From Ectocarpus siliculosus (lineage: Eukaryota > Sar > Phaeophyceae > Ectocarpales > Ectocarpaceae), in NCBI GenBank assembly GCA_000310025.1, contig FN649734.1, positions 1,329,636 through 1,384,777 on the forward strand: a stretch of 55,142 bases of DNA, in the 5' to 3' direction. Made by a program: the position numbers and the translations under genes. The notes below the pieces were generated by a model that had not been told where the DNA came from, did no database searches, and saw only the letters and a program-made list of their open reading frames with translations. Each line of letters starts with the position of its first letter. The first letter of the stretch is position 1. Positions 19,541 through 31,459 of this stretch are shown here, piece by piece.

Positions 19541-19999
19541 CCGCCAGCATCAGGCACTACGCACCAGGGCATGGGAGTACTGGAGGCAACAGAACCAAGA
19601 GGCGGCAGATGGGCGAGACAGCCATGTATATAAAAGCAAAAGCAACAGCAACAGGGAGATCAAGGTACCCAACAAGGTAGAGTAGGCAGGGAGGACAAGA
19701 AAAACGAAGCACAGCACAGAGGCCGAAGGCAATACAAAGGACATACAGGAGTATAGCATACAGCAGGGAGGGGAACAGGGCACAACAGCACCAGCCGGGT
19801 ACATAGTTCGCCGCAAGTGCTGCCTCGGCCGCCCTACTCGCTTCTACAGCAGCAGCGCCCGGTCGCCGTTTCTTCACCCCCATCGCCGCTTCCCCGACTC
19901 TCTTTCTCTTCGGTCCCGAGATGGCCGTTCTCCCTGCTTCTGCTTCCCTCGCGCGCTGGCGCTTCGCGGACGCTTCCGCCTCCTGTCTGTGCCATTCCC

Positions 20000-20863
20000 T
20001 CATGAACATGCCGCCCCGTCCTCGACCTTGTTGTACCACGCCTCCGGGTCCTTGGCGCTCTCTTTCCAGTTCCCCCCTTCCTTTTCGTCTCCCATGTTGA
20101 ACGCCACGAGGTCCTCTCCTAGACGAGACACCCAGTCGCTCTCCTGCCCGCCCCGGTATCCCACGCCCCCCGCCATCGCTCCTACCAGCATGCGCTTGGG
20201 GAGGCGGTTGTCCTCCATGCGCACAACGAAGCCCGCCAAACACAGTCTCAGTTTGCGCACGGTGGCCTCGATGGTTTCCTCGCAGACGGCCTGGATGAGG
20301 GCCTGGACATAGGACAGGGGGCGGTCTGAGCGTTTCCGCTTGCTCCAGCCGATGCACCGTGTCAGGAACTGGCGGTGGGTCCCATTGAGCTTCGTGTAGT
20401 GCTCCGCTGTTAGGCTCCACGAGGGGCACCCGTATAGGAGAGTCTCCACCACTTCAGCCTGGAGTAGCCGGATCTTGAGCTGGCGGTCGGCCCGTCGCCT
20501 GTCGTACATCGAAGCACTGTTCCGGCGGTAGCACTTCCACGCTCGGCACCTGCGGCTCGTGATCTCCCGGTCGGCCATCCCGTCCGCGCAGATGGTACGT
20601 CCGAGGTACACAAACCGATCTGTCTGCTTGTACGTCTGGCCGGCGGCGCTGACGGTGAACGGGCGTTCCTCGATCCCTTTCGGCAGCATGCACATGATCT
20701 CCGTCTTTGGCTCCGATACCATCAGTCCGAACAGGCCGGCCACGCGCACGATGACCGACATCATCTTCTCGAGACTCTCCGGCGAGCGCGAGACGATGGC
20801 AGCGTCGTCAGCGTAGAGCATGGCCCACAGGGCCTCCAGGAGCCGCTGGATCGCAAACAGCAT
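20000..20863 (-). pseudogene. LINE RT palm/thumb remnant, longest frame
   Basis: A 287-residue open frame beginning [20 protein letters not shown]. It runs through the fingers-deleted palm and thumb to the Trp-rich C-terminus (GGNWKESAKDPEAWYNKVED). Because motifs A and B are deleted it cannot polymerise DNA. Confidence 0.85.
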
Positions 20864-21681
20864 GTCGAGCGTCGACCGGTGTGGGCGGAAACCGCTCTGC
20901 TCCTCCGGAGGATGCCCTCTCGCTCGTAGTAGTGGCTCAGTCGTGTAGCGACGACCTTAAGCAGCACCTTGCCGGCGTGTGCGACGAGAGAGATGCCGCG
21001 GTAGTTGCCGCACTCCATCGCATCCCCCTTCTTGAACGGTGGCATCTTTCCACTGCTGTGGTACGTCCCCCGTCTGCCACACGTCCACCACGATGGCGTG
21101 AAATTCGCGGAGGAGGCCTTGATCTCCGTCCAGGAAAATCTTGATCAGCTCAGCCGGTAGGTCGTCCGGCCCGACGGCCTTTCTGTTGGCCATTTCCCGT
21201 ACCGCTTCCTCAACCTCGAATAGACATGGGATGTCGTCGAGTGGCACGCACGTGGGCCACCGCTTGACCTTGTCAGCCGCATGCAGGTCGATGATCGGCG
21301 ACTTGGTGTTAGAAGCTTGTGGAACCACGGCGCCCACCGTCGGCGAATAAACGTGGGGTACCGAAGGACCTTGCCGTCCTCGTCCTTGATATTCTGAGAG
21401 GTGAACGACCTCTAACCGATGTCGATCATCTTCAGGTGCCTGTAGAAACCCGCCTGATCCCCCTCGCGGCTCTTCTTCTCGAGCTGCCGTACATAGCCCT
21501 CAAAGACCGTTTCCAGTGCTCTCCACCCTACGATGCTGCGCTTCTTCCGCGCCGCCTTGAGCATCGCCTTCAGAGTCGCCTCGAAGGCGCTGTTCTTTGA
21601 GGGCCCGCGCAGTTGCTGATGGGCCGCCCTAATCTCTTTAGACGCTTCGGAGATCTCGTGCTGCGCTTCTCTCGTCTACCA

Positions 21682-22400
21682 TCAGCCTCTCTGCCCTCGT
21701 GCGCACCTCGCCAGCGGCGCGGTCTCGCCAGCGGCCGACATTACCATATCCGTCAGCTCGGCGGCGGTCTCTCCTGTTGGCCGCCTGAGCGCCGTGGGCG
21801 GAGGGCGGCTGGAGGCCCTGTCTTGGAAGGCGATCCGTAGGTGTTTGTCCTTCCTTGACTGCTCGAGGTCGATACGGATCCGGCTGCTTCCGCTATTCTC
21901 CCGCACTCGTCGGTTGGTTGCGACACGGAGGGGGAGGCGGACAGTCGTAAGCACGAGGTTGTGGTCAGAGTCCTTGAAGTCGACATGTTTGACGGAGACA
22001 TCACGCACGAAACGCCGGTCTGCCTGACGCATGAGGATGAAGTCGAGGCGGTACTTCTCCTTCCCCTTGTTGGAGCTCTGGAATGTGTGTTGCACTCCAT
22101 CTTTCGGTGTCCGGAAGTAGGTGTTGATCAGGGAGAGTTGGTTTTCTGATGCCAGTCCAAGGAGTCGTTCCCCGTTGTTGTTCATAATGTCGCGTCCGTA
22201 CGCGCCCACAATCTTGGCATCGCTGCACCCGTCTTGCCTCCTGCCAGTGCGTGCGTTGGCGTCCATTAGCACCACGAGATAGTCACGGCTGTGAACGTCC
22301 CGGATCGCTGCGTCGAGAGCAGTCCAGAAGGAGTCCTTGGCGTTAACATCACCGCCCGCGGTGGTGCGGACAGTTTCCGTGTGTATCGAGTCGGCTATCC
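21682..22400 (-). pseudogene. LINE AP-endonuclease remnant, C-terminal half
   Basis: The frame is open upstream of the first methionine and reads [33 protein letters not shown], then the SDH motif (DSDHN). The N-terminal catalytic Asn/Glu of the APE fold are absent, lost by 5' truncation near 22460. Confidence 0.8.
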
Positions 22401-22915
22401 CTTCAGGGTGGGATGTGTGAGCCCTTCAGTCTGACACCTTCTTCCTTCAGGAATTCACAGGGCTGGGTATATGTACAACTCACGGAAGGACGTACCGGGC
22501 GGGGAAAAATGCCCTACGCAAAACTACTATTTACAATCCGGCAGTAAAATGCAGAACAAACAACATTGAGAATTTCTCTCGGGCGCTCAAGGCGAATAAA
22601 TAGACTTCGCGTTTCACTTGAATATTGAATGCAACCAAACTATCTTCGAAACTAAGGCTCCCGGGACGCTCCAACGCTCCTCGCTTTTCCGAGCTCCCAT
22701 GCACGCCTCTCTAGCATAGCAACAGGTTCTCTCGCCAACATCGCCTAGTGGCGAAAGTTGCAAAGAATTGTATCGCATATACGAAATTGGTTGGTTGGCT
22801 GTAAATAACGGTCTGAAGAATCAATACTTGTTTCAAACGAGTGGATCTCTTTGGGAAATTCATGTGTGTGTTGGGTGTCCTACATTATTTGTCAACGCTA
22901 TAGAATTCCGTTGAA

Positions 22916-23275
22916 TATTCCATGGAATACCATAGAGGTCCATGGAGGTCCACGACATTCCACGGAACATTCAGTTGCATTCCATGGACCTTCATGGAGT
23001 GCATGGTGGAAACAACAGTGTGGCATGGAGTTCCATGGAAAGCTGTGGAAGTCCATGCAACTCAATCGAACTACATGGAATTCCATGACGGCCCAGGTGC
23101 CCCATGGCACCCGGTGATGGTGGAGTCCACGGCTATTTCCGTGGAATTTGCCACGGGACTTGCCGTGGAATTCTCCATGGAATATTCTGTGGAGTCCCAT
23201 GGCTTGCCACAGTTTCCATAGAGTTACGGAAACCAAGGAATTCCATGGAAATTTCCACGGTTTCCATGGACGAAA
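22916..23275. repeat. CCATGG-rich degenerate palindromic tract
   Basis: About 360 bp in which TTCCATGGAA, CCATGGA, TTCCACGGAA and GGAATTCC variants recur every 10-25 bases on both strands. The repeat is neither a clean tandem nor a known coding pattern. Edges are sharp against ordinary sequence on both sides. Confidence 0.85.
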
Positions 23276-23934
23276 ACGCTCATGCAGGAACAAAAAAGAG
23301 GGAAAAGTTCGAGGCTCGAACTCCTGTCTACTGTACTACAATAATTACCAGGGGTCGTCTTCGCATTAGGCGGGACAGCCACTTGGAGGAAAAATCGCCG
23401 CCTGCCCCGGAGGAAAACATGATGTATGAAAAAGAGAGGGAGAGAAAATTGAAAGTGGAAGGACCAAGCGCCGTAGGGAAAAAATGGCAACAATTATGAC
23501 AACCAGTTGGTGTGTCGAAAATAAAGAAATATTTGGAGTGTATTGTATGGATACAACGGAGATCCCGCAACTGCGGAACCCGGTCTTCGCACTCGGAGCC
23601 GAATTCGTTCACGTTTGACCTGGGGTGTGTGCTGGTGTTCAACACGCTTTTGTATTCTCCGACGGGTCACGTTCAAATGCATAGTGTGCTCTCTTTTGGG
23701 GCAATCGGCGTAGAAAATATAGCAAGAACCCCGTTCATCCTAGGTAGATGCCTGCTCAAAACAAGAACTCGGAAATCAAGGGTATGGGCTCGGTTTGAGG
23801 CAACCAACATGCGTCGAGCCTCATACAAAGTTCTTATTACGTCCAATGGAAACGTCCAATAGAGAAAGTACCTTTGCATCGTGCAAGCCGCGTCGTGCAG
23901 TAGTTTCGACAGATGAGTATTTCCGTGTGGTGTG

Positions 23935-25125
23935 CATTCTGGTATTTACTCCGTTCGTTGGGATCACATACTTCCGGGCCAGGTGTTCATCAATGATGTG
24001 TTGAAAGTCGTGGGGACAATTGGGAAGGGACTAAAGTTAGCGGGAACTTCGGTGTCGGGAATGCCGTTTGCGGATGATTTTGATATGGATTCTGATACCA
24101 CTGAAGGGCTTCAACCGCAGACTGACGCAGCGAAGGATTTTGCTGACAAGTAGAGACTGTCGCCAAACGCTAAGAAGAGTGCACTGGTATGCAACGAGGA
24201 TATAGATGAACACATGTCCAAGGTAGCGGAGAAGGGCAACCCGCGAGCAGGGAAGCTGCACCCAATACTCGCAAACAGGCACCTCGATACAACTACACGC
24301 ATCAAATTGACGGTTGTGAAGGGCAAAATCGTACCGCCGCTAGAGTACGTTGGAGAAGCATGGAAAGGAAATGAAAAGGTGTCAAAAGAGCTGGAGGCGG
24401 CGCAGATGAAAGCAGCGAACTTCATTCTTGAATGCTCCAGCGCACAAGTAGTGCAGCAGCAAGGGCAGAACTATGTAGGGATCCGATCCCTACGATTGGG
24501 AAAGAGACGCAAGGAAACGCTAATGATGGCAGGACCCTATGTATGTGCGACATGGGAGAGGAGATGATGTTGAGAATAGCTTGGGATGTCAAGTGGGCAA
24601 ACAAGGAGAGGGGTCGATAACCCACGGAGGAGTGGGTTTTAGGTTGTAGGTGACATATGGAAGGAGTCGGAAGACGACGAAGTTGGTGCATTGGAAACGG
24701 TAGGTAGGTCTAGAAGGGCTCAAAAGAAGACATCCTTAGATATTGTAGAGACAGAACACAACGTACCGAAGAAACCAAGATTCAAGAGGTCTAAATGAGT
24801 ACATTGACCGTGGACGAAGCGACAAAGCTGAAAGTCAAATTTATGACTGGGGACATTGGCCTTGGAGAAGGTAGACGGAAATTTGGGAAGGTAGACGATG
24901 ACGACGACAGTTCGAATGTGAACGCTGCTCCGAGTGTCTCCGAAATGATAGTTGCGGAATGTCCGTTGTACCACAAAGAGAATTGTACAATACTGCTGGG
25001 AAAAGTAGACGAAGGTACAGGGAGGTGTTCGAGGCATTGAATAGCCAGGAGAAGACGGTAGCTGTACTGGGGCATTGGAAGAAGTGGGGTGAAACGGCGA
25101 GAAACAATATCGATAGAATAGATAG
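23935..25125 (+). mobile_element. Third LINE remnant (RT C-terminal half with Cys-rich tail)
   Basis: Starts within the palm: GMPFADDFDMDSDTTEGLQ carries the RT ADD motif. A stop follows, then the connector GKIVPPLEYVGEAW (about 24330) and LEAAQMKAANFILECSS, then LTVDEATKLKVKFMTGDIG and the tail AECPLYHKENCTILL, continuing after a frame change as VFEALNSQEKTVAVLGHW. The order matches the last third of endonuclease-RT LINE ORFs. There are several stops and frame changes; inactive and 5'-truncated. Confidence 0.75.
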
Positions 25126-25269
25126 GCTTGGGAAAACATCTTCGAGCCATCTCTGGCAAAGTAGGAAGGAACGATTGGTCATCGGTGATCGGCACTGTGG
25201 GAACAATTCTCCGTCCTCTCGAGGACGCGTGGTCAATGGTCCAACCACTAAGGCACAAAAATTATGAGG

Positions 25270-25830
25270 GTACACCCCCCGCCCCCCTCCGGACCAAAAT
25301 TGAAGCCCGTCAGTATATGGGCGTTGCATGGTTTCCACAAAAAGGCCGCTTTGAATGTTTTGCCACACACGGGATGGCAGTGAAGGGACATACGCTATAT
25401 GAAAAATACATACAAACACAGGCATACCTCCTGGCCTACGAGGCCGTTCTGCATAGAAATTTCGACGACGAGTCCGCCTTTTCTCGCCTCAAGGCTTGCC
25501 ATCCAACAGAGTTCGGAGACGGTTACCTTCGAGCTACACTACTTCGATCAGTACGACCTCGTGACTTCAACAAACACCATGGGCTACTGATCGACCAAAT
25601 TTCACCACGGCCTATAGTTGGGAGTTTTGTAGTGCCGTTGAAAGAGATGGTGATGGTATTGAGGGTAATTCATTTTCGAGTGACGACGGAGGAGGAAAGG
25701 GAAAGGGAAGAAAGGAGCAAGATGAAAATGGTGATGGAGGAGGGAAACATGGCGCTGAAGAGAGCACGTGTTTCGAGCCAGATGACCTTCCTCACAACAA
25801 ACACCGCAGGGCTACGGAGGACCTAGTCGG
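25270..25830 (+). mobile_element. C-terminal piece of the YVDD LINE family, second location
   Basis: The frame 25128-25826 contains DDESAFSRLKACH and PRDFNKHHGLLIDQ, then PRP, aligning with DDERALVRLKAFH and TRDVFKRHGLLIDQ, then PRP, of the element at 17200-17350. The acidic GGAGGAGGAAAGGG tail is also shared. It abuts the third LINE remnant, making a chimeric junction near 25200-25270. Confidence 0.7.
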
Positions 25831-26499
25831 AATATTGGCCAAGCACCTGGGAAAGAAGGAATGCGCTTGGTTCACTAAGCCTTGCGCTGCTATAAGGCAC
25901 GGCGGCTGCGCTGGCAAACCACCGCAAGGCCTCTGGTCCTTCTACTTCAAAACATAGCGCTGCTGCCCACCTAAGCGCTAAACAAAGATTCTCTCGTGGC
26001 ATGGGCTACATGAGGATATCATAGCCGTTTGCTGCCAGGATGCCTTCCATGCCATCAAGGTGGGCAGATCCGACCACTGCCACGGATGTGTGCTTCGCGT
26101 CCAGTCCCAGACTCGGTTCCACACCCATGAGACTGTAAGCCATCACCTGGACGACAGGACCGCGTGTCGAAATAGTACTGTAGGATGTGCAGTAAGGACA
26201 GACACCTCAACAAAGTGGACGCGTACAATGATACATGCGTGTAGGAGAACGTATGAAGCACATCTCAAGTGTTACAAGAATGCGCCGGTTGGTAAATGAT
26301 AGCGAGGAGCCATGTATCGGTTGGTAGTTGTAGCAAAGAGGTTGCATCACATGCCGCACTCCCCAACTTTCCAATTCATCAGACCTCGAAAATTGAGCTA
26401 GGCTCCGGTGCCACCGTCCGGCCGTGAAAATCTCAAGGAGGCCACAATAACATCGCCACAAAGTCTTCGGTCTCTCACGAACTGGCAACACCGCCTTCG

Positions 26500-26580
26500 C
26501 GCGAATCGATAGGGGGGTGTACTCATGCCCGTTCATGTCGTGGTCGTTAGACCATTGGCCTCTGCTGTAGGGGGGGAAAT
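26500..26580 (-). repeat. Degenerate copy of the ankyrin-leader repeat
   Basis: On the minus strand it encodes RGQWSNDHDMNGHEYTPL, matching MRGQWSNDYGMHDYEYTP of 13545-13641. The frame continues with AKAVLPVRERPKTLW, which only faintly resembles an ankyrin helix. Probably a decayed relative. Confidence 0.6.
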
Positions 26581-26679
26581 GCGCCTGAAAATATGCATGG
26601 CTGAGCAGCTCTGGCATTGAGGCGCAAGGGAGTATAATCACGGCATTGGGAACGTAGTGGGAATGCTCTATATTCAACT

Positions 26680-27700
26680 ACTGTGAGATTCAGCCCCGCT
26701 ATTGCAGTGGTCCAAACTGTTCGCAAGCTTCAGTAAGTTCGTACATTATTCGATCGGTTTCGTGCTTCGGTACATCTTTCTCTGGCGGCAGTGCACGTGT
26801 TCTTGCGCATCCTTGTCAGAGGCACGTCTACCCTTCGCAACGGGCGCAGCAACGGGCCCAGCGATTTATACTGCTGTAGACAAACTCTGAGCAAATGCAC
26901 CCACGGTGAGCGGTTATCATTCTGCTTCGTGGCGAGAGTGCGTTCTCGCCTCTGCGGTGTGTCGGATTGTATAACTGAGTCGTAACAATAGTGTGATCTT
27001 GAAGAGGAGTATGACTTAACCTACAACGAAAAAAGAACATTGATTGGTACGCCGGGGAGCATGACGTGTACCTGCCACTTAGCAAACACGAGTGGTAACC
27101 CCAATGAGCGCATTGAGAAGGGGAGGAGCAATGAAGCAGCGAGGCATACCGTAGATACATGTGATGATCACGCTTGGAGCTGGTGTGCTGATCCTGGAAC
27201 GTTTCAACCGTCAACTCATGAACAAACGAGGCGTGTACATATATATCTTGTCCATGACCTAGCATGCAAGGAGATCAGCTGAATGGCTTCAACGGCAAGA
27301 AAGCCCCGTCAAGCAAAACCAAGAGCTGTAGTGCGACGATGATTAAGGCTATGATGTAGGAGGGAAAAATTGGAGATGGAGGTCCAAGGCATGCAGGAAG
27401 GTCAATGTCATCGTATCCTATATTTCGCGTCCTCTGCCGTCAATCGTGTTGTTTCCGCCATTTAGAGGAGTCGGGGATGGTCTCAAGAATCGCCCTCGTA
27501 TCCTTTGTCACGCGTGCCTCCTCCGGTGGAAACGCCTTGTCGGACCACAGAATGTTGGAACTCTCTTCCACGATGACTGGAACCAACAGTGTGATCACGA
27601 CGCCATGTCTGTCTCGAGCGGATCAACCTACACCCGGTAGGTACCCAGGTGAGGGACACCGAGATATTATGGTGAAAAAATACAATAAATAGATTGAACT
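26680..27700. other. No recognised gene
   Basis: Short overlapping open frames only; none resembles a family. No tandem structure was seen. Confidence 0.35.
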
Positions 27701-27730
27701 GTTTTTGTGATCTGTGGGTGCCGCTGGAAA

Positions 27731-27964
27731 ATGAGTAACCTGACGGAGTTTGGGAGGAACAAAGGTGATCAGAGCGAAGCCGAAGGCCGTCCTCTACAAT
27801 TCTCCATCTTCACAACAGCATTGAGATTCAGGAAAGAGCAGCTTAAGTGGATTGGAGCGCTGGTGAACACAAAGAAGAACCAAGTGGCTTTGTGGATATA
27901 CCAAGAGTTGCTGGATGGAATCAAGAGCAGCTTTGAGAGCAAGAGCAAGTTGGAGTTGTGTTGA
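27731..27964 (+). CDS. Small unknown open frame
   Basis: 77-residue frame from an ATG (MSNLTEFGRNKGDQ) with a lysine-rich helical second half (LRFRKEQLKWIGALV, LLDGIKSSFESK). No family is recognised. It could be a small gene or an exon; the only support is amino-acid composition. Confidence 0.2.
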   Translation: MSNLTEFGRNKGDQSEAEGRPLQFSIFTTALRFRKEQLKWIGALVNTKKNQVALWIYQELLDGIKSSFESKSKLELC

Positions 27965-28397
27965 CTTTGCACGTATACTTGGGCATTCCAGTAGCACTTG
28001 AAGCGCAGAGCTGATGGATTCTATGGCAGCTTCGTGCAGAAGCTGCACCAAATACTACATATCATGGACCGTGGGTGCCCGTGTACAAACAAAATCATCG
28101 TCCCGGTAGTTTCGCTAGGGGTACACGAAAGGGCAATGTACAGGGGTTGAAGCTGTTTTATGCCTCGTTGTTTGCCCTATATACGTGTCGAAGAGGCGAC
28201 GGTCATGCCGCATCTACGACAGACGGATAATCTCTTCACGGTACGTTCTCACCAGATGCTGTCAAACCCCGAGCTTATTCAACTCCCCCAAGAGTAAAAA
28301 AAGAAACTCAAACCTCGTCTTAAGGTGAAGGTTATCATGGCCCTGTTGATCACATACACCGCATGTTGCTCTGTGCGAACCTTTCACCACCGTCATC

Positions 28398-28900
28398 GTG
28401 TCCACCCGTTCTCTGCAAGAGAAGCCATGCCAAGACAACTCCTTGCTGTTCAGCAAGCTGTCATGCTACTTATCAGCTAACAGACAAGAGAAGGAGACTA
28501 TCACGGACGACGAGCAGATGAAAGTACGTTCACTCCATCTATCCAGCCAGCACGACCTGTACTCAGCGACAAAGGTGAGCGGACCAAAGAGAATTTAGCT
28601 GTAGACATACAGTACGCGCAGTGTTTAGGCCGACGGCACTACACCGAAAGTAATGCACGAGCTCACCTCGTCTCGCTCGCGGACAACAACGTCGAACTCC
28701 TTTGGCCCCAAGAGCTTATGCCACTCGCTGTGCTTTCGGACAATCGCGCGTGTCTCTGGCATCTAAGCGCATTCGAACAGCACGTGACCAACGGGGCGTT
28801 AGGAATGAGACAAGAACTTTTGAGCAGGAACGAAAAATGCAGCATCAAGAGGAAGCGGCGACTAGAGCCAACGACAAACATATCTGTGCGCGGTAAAATA
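28398..28900 (+). CDS. Exon-like segments of unknown function
   Basis: The first frame reads LFSKLSCYLSANRQEKET then DDEQMKVRSLHLSSQHDLYS and ends at an AAG-GTGAGC donor at 28577. The second, after an acceptor-like TAGACATACAG, reads YAQCLGRRHYTESNARAHL, ADNNVELLWPQELMPLAVL and WHLSAFEQHV. They would join in phase 0, but the intervening 38 bases are too short for a normal intron. A frameshifted pseudogene or transposon-borne gene is therefore as likely. No family is recognised. Confidence 0.3.
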
Positions 28901-29043
28901 TATTGCCTCCAATCTCCAACAGACCATCGAGTGCCGAGAGGTGGTGACGTAGAGGATTTGACGTGTAGAACGCACAACCCAACGCCTAACAGGACGGCAA
29001 ATCCCGAGACTCACGAACGTCGGCTTGACTGAATCTCCTTCCC

Positions 29044-29202
29044 TCACACCTCTAATCCAAAGGACCGTCGGCGCTCGATCAGTGCCGTCAACTTCCGCAA
29101 CCCCTTCCCAGCTCTCTCGAGCTCTTTCCGCTCGATGCCTGTGATCTCTGCAAGCATCTGCGAGTCAGCACGTTCCGCCTCTCGCTCTCGGTGTTTCGAC
29201 AC
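29044..29202 (-). CDS. Putative last exon, charged helical C-terminus
   Basis: After a GTTCTCGTCAG acceptor the minus strand encodes 52 residues ending in TGA: VSKHREREAERADSQMLAEI, then GIERKELERAGKGLRKLTAL and IERRRSFGLEV. The even Glu/Arg/Leu spacing predicts a coiled coil. No upstream exon was identified, so it may be an isolated remnant. Confidence 0.35.
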   Translation of the reverse strand: MSKHREREAERADSQMLAEITGIERKELERAGKGLRKLTALIERRRSFGLEV

Positions 29203-31360
29203 CTGACGAGAACCGCAAGCAAGGGCGGGGGGGGGCGAGCATGTTCAAGATCCTCTTCGATCGGAGAGGAGGTGTGCCATACCTACAACCGACCTGGGCA
29301 CGTGAGAAGATATCATGGAGCACTGACGATTGAAAAAATCGGCAAACATTTAGCAATCCGATCGATATTTCCTGGGCGAGTCTGAGGTCCTCTTTCTGCG
29401 CTACAGAAGAAAAAGGTACCGGCAGTCTAGTTGGTGTCAGAATGGGGAGCGGGGGATTCACTTTCACAACGCAGTACGCAACGGAGTAAAGTCACAGTGC
29501 CGAAACACGGCGCACTGAACCCGGGGGGTACGCATGACCATTACTTTGGCTGTTCCTTCTGATTGATGACCTGCTGGGGAAATGGGTGTAAATGAAAAAA
29601 ACCTCTTGGGTACCAAGCACCCCCAAAACAGATCGTGTTTGCATGTATCGCCCGTATACCTCGTTGCTTCTGTCGCCAAGAAGAACCCGCGCTCCGCAGG
29701 CCTGGGCCTCGCGGCCTGCTGTCCATATTTCGCTGACGCCTACGTGTTCGTCCTGGTCAAATTTCCTTTGGTTTCGTGTCCTCTTTCGGGGCTTCGCTTT
29801 GTCCCTGTTCCTGACAGCTCCAGGTCTCCGCCCTGCGAAAGTCAAGAGTGACGGAAGACCAAAAGCGGGGATACGATCGCAAGCGAACTCGTCCCATGCG
29901 TAGTTGTACGGAACGTGACGCCCAGAAGATTGATACGAATTTTCAGATTAGAATATTAGTCCACCGTTCGATAGTTTCAACGCGAAGAAGCAATAATCCC
30001 CGAATGTTGACAGCGTTGTCTGACCAGCCCACCTCATAGAGCTTAACCGTTCCGTACGAAAACCCATCTCCTCCCACCCAACGGCGAGTTCGCACGTCGT
30101 GCAATGGCGTCCATCACAAGCTCACGGGATGTACTACGGCCATGTGGTCAAAGCTGCAAGATGACAATTCGTACTGCGGTGGCGGGGTTCGAACAACCCT
30201 GATTGCCCACCTTTAGCTTTCGCAGGTTTCCACCACCAGAGCTTATCCTCACTCTGCGCGACAACAATTACCAAGGGCGTCAAGAGCAGCGAAAAGAGAG
30301 GGCGAGTGCACAGCACATGGCTGATTGTTGTTCTCACGCGCGTTTCAAGGGTTTTCAGGAGCGAAAGGGGATGATGCGCCTCCGGGCTCATGTAGCCATC
30401 ACAATCAAGATTCACAACTCGATGGTTTTCAGGAGCGATAAGGAATGGTTCTCCCCCTTCCTCATGGAACCATCACAATTGAGAGTCACAACTCGACCCT
30501 GTCGGACACAGGTGAAAAGAACAGCGACGGGATCCGAAAGCTGCGCCAGCGACCATCGCGCACCTGATATGGTGTCCCTGGGGGCAAAAGGAAAGCCCTC
30601 TCTGCATCCAATTCCAGCATCACGACTTGTGGCTTGATCTCCCGGATCACGCTCTGTACCAACTACTCGACACGGTTCCACAGCACACATCCAAGGTCAT
30701 TTGGATCACAGTTGAAAAGGTGCAACGCCTCTGCACGGGTGGACAACACGCGCCTTCACCTACTATCATGAACAAGAATCCTTGGAGAGTTGCTGCGAGG
30801 GGGGACAGGCGAGCGGAAGTGATCCCGAAACGGCCAGTGCCCGCCAGCAGACCACAAAGAAGATAGAAGTATCTAGGTTGACAGCATACGGTTGAACTCG
30901 ACGCAGCTCATGCATGACAAAAACGAACAGCTACGTCGACGGTCGGAAGGTACTAATTAGCACGCATTGACAGCGCATTCAAGACTTGCCACCGATCATA
31001 TACATGGCGTCGCCAAACAATTCCAGAGCAAATTGAAGGCAGCTCTACTGCGTACCTTGGTGGCATACTATAGCTCTTACGCCGAGGTACTTGGCACCAT
31101 TGCCAGCAATCTAACTATAAATAGCCATATCGCTGGGAGGTACAAGTTAGTTCTTTGCTTACCTGCACATAAGGCTCCGCTTGGTGAATAATCCCCAGCA
31201 GCCAGATCTCCGACCCTGTTGTTGGGTTTCGAATGTGGGAAACGGCGTCGCTCTGTAGGCATTCGGGTAGCCGCTCATTCGCCGGTGTTGTCACCGGTGA
31301 CACTGGGACCGCTTGGATTTTAGTCGATGCTCGCGGTCCGTAGCTGTCACGTGGGGTTAA
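29203..31360. other. No recognised gene; small tandem duplication at 30349-30500
   Basis: Mostly unstructured. At 30349 and 30424 the phrase GGTTTTCAGGAGCGA starts two about 75-bp units that both end in CACAACTCGA. They differ in the middle, so the duplication is old. Confidence 0.45.
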
Positions 31361-31361
31361 T

Positions 31362-31365
<4 letters not shown>

Positions 31366-31455
<90 letters not shown>
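31366..31455. repeat. (GA)n microsatellite, about 90 bp
   Basis: Uninterrupted AG dinucleotide repeat. It gives artificial Leu-Ser frames on the minus strand, which should not be taken as genes. Confidence 0.98.
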
Positions 31456-31457
<2 letters not shown>

Positions 31458-31459
31458 CT

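Larger units (their letters stand above)
19800..22460 (-). mobile_element. LINE with AP-endonuclease and internally deleted reverse transcriptase
   Basis: Reading from 22460 downward: the C-terminal half of an exonuclease-endonuclease-phosphatase domain ([30 protein letters not shown] as the SDH motif), a linker, then RT motifs ([32 protein letters not shown]). LFAIQRLLE is followed at once by [15 protein letters not shown] (motif C, ADD). The stretch that should hold motif A (D with Phe/Tyr) and motif B (QG) is missing. The thumb and C-terminus follow (YLGRTICADGMADREITSRR, LLYGCPSWSL, GWSKRKRSDRP). Frame changes occur near 21050 and 20880. The 5' end is truncated. The element is dead by deletion; similar elements are often annotated as craniofacial-development-protein-2-like. 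Confidence 0.88.
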
